NCBI GenBank assembly: GCA_020859745.1
Contig: JAJBVQ010000178.1
Location: 1-5,887 of the forward strand
Source of the DNA: Rikenellaceae bacterium
GTDB taxonomy: Bacteria; Bacteroidota; Bacteroidia; Bacteroidales; Rikenellaceae
DNA: 5,887 bases
Reading direction: 5' to 3'
This document shows, piece after piece, positions 4,079 to 5,887 of the stretch. Every line of letters begins with the position of its first letter. The stretch's first letter is position 1. Both the position numbers and the translations under genes were made by a program. The notes beneath the pieces were generated by a model that was given only the letters and a program-made list of their open reading frames with translations, ran no database searches and was not told where the DNA came from.

Positions 4079-5467
4079 ATGGCAAACAAGATACCCAGAG
4101 TTCCCGTCCGGGAACAGGACCCGAAAGTTCGGGCCACCAATTTCGAGGAGGTCTGCTACGGCTACGACCTCGGCGAGGCGACATTAGAGGCCACCCGCTG
4201 CCTCGGCTGCAAGAAGCCGCGGTGCGTGGAGGCGTGTCCGGTGTCGGTCAGGATACCCGACTTTATCCACCGGCTCGTCGAGGGCGACGTTGCCGCCGCT
4301 GCGCGGGTGATCGCACAGGACTCGCTGCTGCCGTCGGTCTGCGGGCGCGTCTGTCCGCAGGAAACACAGTGCGAGGGGGCGTGCATCCTCGGCGTCAAGG
4401 GTGAACCTGTGGCCATCGGCAAACTGGAACGCTTCGTGGGCGACTGGGGACGGGAGAATCAGGTCAAATTGGCCGAACCTGCGGCGCACAACGGGCATAA
4501 TGTGGCCGTGATCGGGTCGGGGCCGGCGGGGCTGGCCTGCGCTGCGGACTTGGCGAAGCTGGGCTACGAAGTGACGATATTCGAAGTGCTGCACCGTCCG
4601 GGGGGCGTGCTGCAATACGGCATACCGGAATTCCGCCTGCCGAAAAAGACGGTCGTGGAGCCGGAAGTGGAGAACGTCCGCAAACTCGGCGTCAAGATCG
4701 AGACCGACGTGGTGGTGGGACGCACCGTCACCGTCGACCAGCTGATGGACGAGGAGGGATTCGAAGCCGTGTTTATCGGCTCCGGGGCCGGGCTGCCCCG
4801 CTTTATGGGCATTCCGGGCGAGAACCTGAACGGCGTGGTGTCGGCCAATGAGTTCCTGACCCGCACCAATCTGATGCACGCTTACGACGAACAATACGAT
4901 ACGCCTATCTACACCGGCGACCGGGTGGTTGTCGTGGGGGGCGGGAATGTGGCGATGGATGCCGTGCGCACCGCCAAACGGCTGGGGGCCGAGTCCTTTA
5001 TCGTCTACCGCCGTTCGGAAGCCGAGCTTCCGGCCCGGCGGGAAGAGGTGCACCACGCCAAGGAGGAGGGCATCGACTTCCGGATGCTCACCAATCCGGT
5101 GGAGATCCTCAGCGACGAGCGCGGCTGGGTGACGGGTATCAAGTGCGTGCGGATGGAACTGGGCGAGCCGGACGCATCGGGCCGCCGGTCGCCGGTCGAG
5201 ATCGCAGGATCGGAGTTCGAAATCCCGTGCGACGTGGTGATTATGGCACTGGGAACCTCGCCGAACCCGCTGATCGCAGCCACCACGCCGGGTCTGGAGG
5301 TCAACCGGCGGGGGTGCCTTGAAGCCGGTGACGACGGGGCTACGACCCGCGAGGGCGTTTTCGCCGGTGGCGACGCCGTGACCGGGGCGGCCACCGTGAT
5401 CCTCGCCATGGGCGCCGGGCGCAAAGCGGCGCAGGCTATCGACAACTACATCCAGAGCAAAGCGTAA
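4079..5467 (+). CDS. nfnB: NADH-dependent ferredoxin:NADP+ oxidoreductase, large subunit NfnB (GltA/SudA-like)
   Basis: This 462-residue protein has the GltD-like fold. An N-terminal iron-sulfur domain carries CLGCKKPRCVEACP (Cys41, 44, 49, 53) and CGRVCPQETQCEGAC (Cys88, 92, 98, 102), enough for two [4Fe-4S] clusters. An FAD Rossmann motif follows, VIGSGPAGLACA (144-155), then a second dinucleotide motif GGGNVAMDA (287-295) for NADP(H), and the closing FAGGDAVTGAATVILAMGAGR (FAD). In characterised NfnAB this subunit holds the bifurcating FAD and the sites for NADPH and ferredoxin: NADPH is oxidised while NAD+ and ferredoxin are reduced together, or the reverse. It lacks the large glutamate-synthase subunit as neighbour, so it is not simply GltD. 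The ATG at 4079 is chosen because MANKIPRVPVREQDP matches the family start; the frame is open farther upstream, but only within nfnA. There is no strong Shine-Dalgarno, so translation may be coupled to nfnA 14 nt upstream. Confidence 0.9.
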   Translation: MANKIPRVPVREQDPKVRATNFEEVCYGYDLGEATLEATRCLGCKKPRCVEACPVSVRIPDFIHRLVEGDVAAAARVIAQDSLLPSVCGRVCPQETQCEGACILGVKGEPVAIGKLERFVGDWGRENQVKLAEPAAHNGHNVAVIGSGPAGLACAADLAKLGYEVTIFEVLHRPGGVLQYGIPEFRLPKKTVVEPEVENVRKLGVKIETDVVVGRTVTVDQLMDEEGFEAVFIGSGAGLPRFMGIPGENLNGVVSANEFLTRTNLMHAYDEQYDTPIYTGDRVVVVGGGNVAMDAVRTAKRLGAESFIVYRRSEAELPARREEVHHAKEEGIDFRMLTNPVEILSDERGWVTGIKCVRMELGEPDASGRRSPVEIAGSEFEIPCDVVIMALGTSPNPLIAATTPGLEVNRRGCLEAGDDGATTREGVFAGGDAVTGAATVILAMGAGRKAAQAIDNYIQSKA

Positions 5468-5500
5468 CGGTTTTAGACCGAAACGGTTATAATTTGTACG

Positions 5501-5531
5501 CGGGAGCAAGGCTGAACCTGTTCCCGTTTTT
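5501..5531 (+). terminator. Intrinsic terminator of nfnA-nfnB
   Basis: CGGGAGCAAGG (5501-5511) pairs with CCTGTTCCCG (5517-5526) through about ten base pairs with one G-U pair and one bulged A, around the loop CTGAA, and is followed by five T (5527-5531). It sits 33 nt past the nfnB stop and separates the operon from the next gene. Confidence 0.82.
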
Positions 5532-5581
5532 CATGTCTTTTTACCTGACGAGTCGGCAACCGTAGACAAACCAATTTCCGA

Positions 5582-5887
5582 ATGAAACGTTATATCCTTA
5601 TATCCTTGTCCGCAATCCTGATAGTGATGTGCGGAATCTTTTCAGTTCAAGCACAACCTAAAAATGACAAATACTGGGAACTGCGCCTGTACGACGGCAC
5701 CGTTTATCACGGAATCCTGCTGGAGCGAAAAAGCGAGTCCGTCGCAATCCGCACCATGGACGGCCGGTTCCTGATCATCGGCCTCGACCGGATCGAAAGT
5801 TTCATCCCGACCACCGCAGACGGGAAAAAGATAGGGGGGTTCAGATACAGTCGCTGGGGAGCGCCCGACCATAAAGCCGTCGTGTTT
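5582..5887 (+). CDS. Secreted small protein of unknown function, N-terminal part (3' end outside window)
   Basis: 102 codons are present and the frame is still open at the window edge. The first 25 residues form a signal peptide: MKR, a hydrophobic core, and VQA before Gln25, a good signal peptidase I site. Cys17 is preceded by Ile-Val-Met, a poor lipobox, so a lipoprotein is less likely. The mature part begins PKNDKYWELRLYDGTVYHG and continues with alternating strands (ILLERKSESVAIRTMDGRFLIIGLDRIESF), a pattern common in Bacteroidota envelope proteins, where a small SH3-like or Sm-like beta-barrel of the form DGT-x-GxI..IxTxdG..xI precedes other domains. I do not recognise a named family. 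It lies 50 nt past the nfn terminator and so should have its own promoter; none matches the consensus well. A weak candidate is TTTT at 5539-5542 with TAGACAAA at 5563-5570. Confidence 0.7.
   Translation, partial: MKRYILISLSAILIVMCGIFSVQAQPKNDKYWELRLYDGTVYHGILLERKSESVAIRTMDGRFLIIGLDRIESFIPTTADGKKIGGFRYSRWGAPDHKAVVF

Noticed and set aside
4184..5509. A 441-codon minus-strand ORF opposite nfnB
   Set aside because: It is His/Arg/Pro-rich, typical of the antisense of a GC-rich gene, with no ribosome site or domain.
5642..5872. A 76-codon minus-strand ORF at the right edge
   Set aside because: It is antisense to a plus-strand gene with a good signal peptide and has no start signals.

Overview
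The window looks like chromosomal DNA of a fairly GC-rich member of the Bacteroidota, probably order Bacteroidales and possibly Alistipes or a relative. This is inferred from four things: promoters of the Bacteroidota type (TTTG, 19-21 nt, TAnnTTTG), an S16 protein with a long Ala/Glu/Lys tail, a FISUMP-type surface protein, and mostly absent or weak Shine-Dalgarno sequences. I see no phage, transposase or CRISPR genes. The protein genes are mostly housekeeping, and the unexplained material is in the intergenic DNA.

Layout. Positions 1-440 (+) hold the C-terminal end of a FISUMP-domain surface protein. It converges on a ribosome-maturation operon read on the minus strand: rpsP (1721 to 1152), then rimM (1110 to 526). 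That operon has a clear promoter at 1853-1884, a structured leader of about 125 nt, and a strong intrinsic terminator at 464-500. Divergent from rpsP is coaD (1900-2370, +), the penultimate-but-one step of coenzyme A synthesis.

Positions 2371-3185 are 815 bases without a convincing protein gene, but not empty. From left to right they hold two diverged copies of a GC-rich repeat of about 55 bp, each in an imperfect hairpin (2435-2678); a small A/T-flanked hairpin (2685-2716); a nested inverted repeat with perfect 10-bp ends (2720-2809); and a minus-strand transcription unit of about 200 nt with its own promoter (3016-3046) and terminator (2808-2890). Its transcript can fold into a long irregular rod, so I read it as a structured small RNA, most likely 6S-like. 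A second promoter at 3109-3141 faces the other way.

That promoter drives nfnA-nfnB (3186-4064 and 4079-5467, +), the two subunits of an NADH-dependent ferredoxin:NADP+ oxidoreductase that links the ferredoxin, NADH and NADPH pools of an anaerobe. A terminator at 5501-5531 closes the operon. The window ends inside a secreted small protein of unknown function (5582 onward).

The best leads are the small RNA with two mutually exclusive folds, the repeat-bearing spacer beside it, and the rpsP leader. No wholly new protein system is visible.
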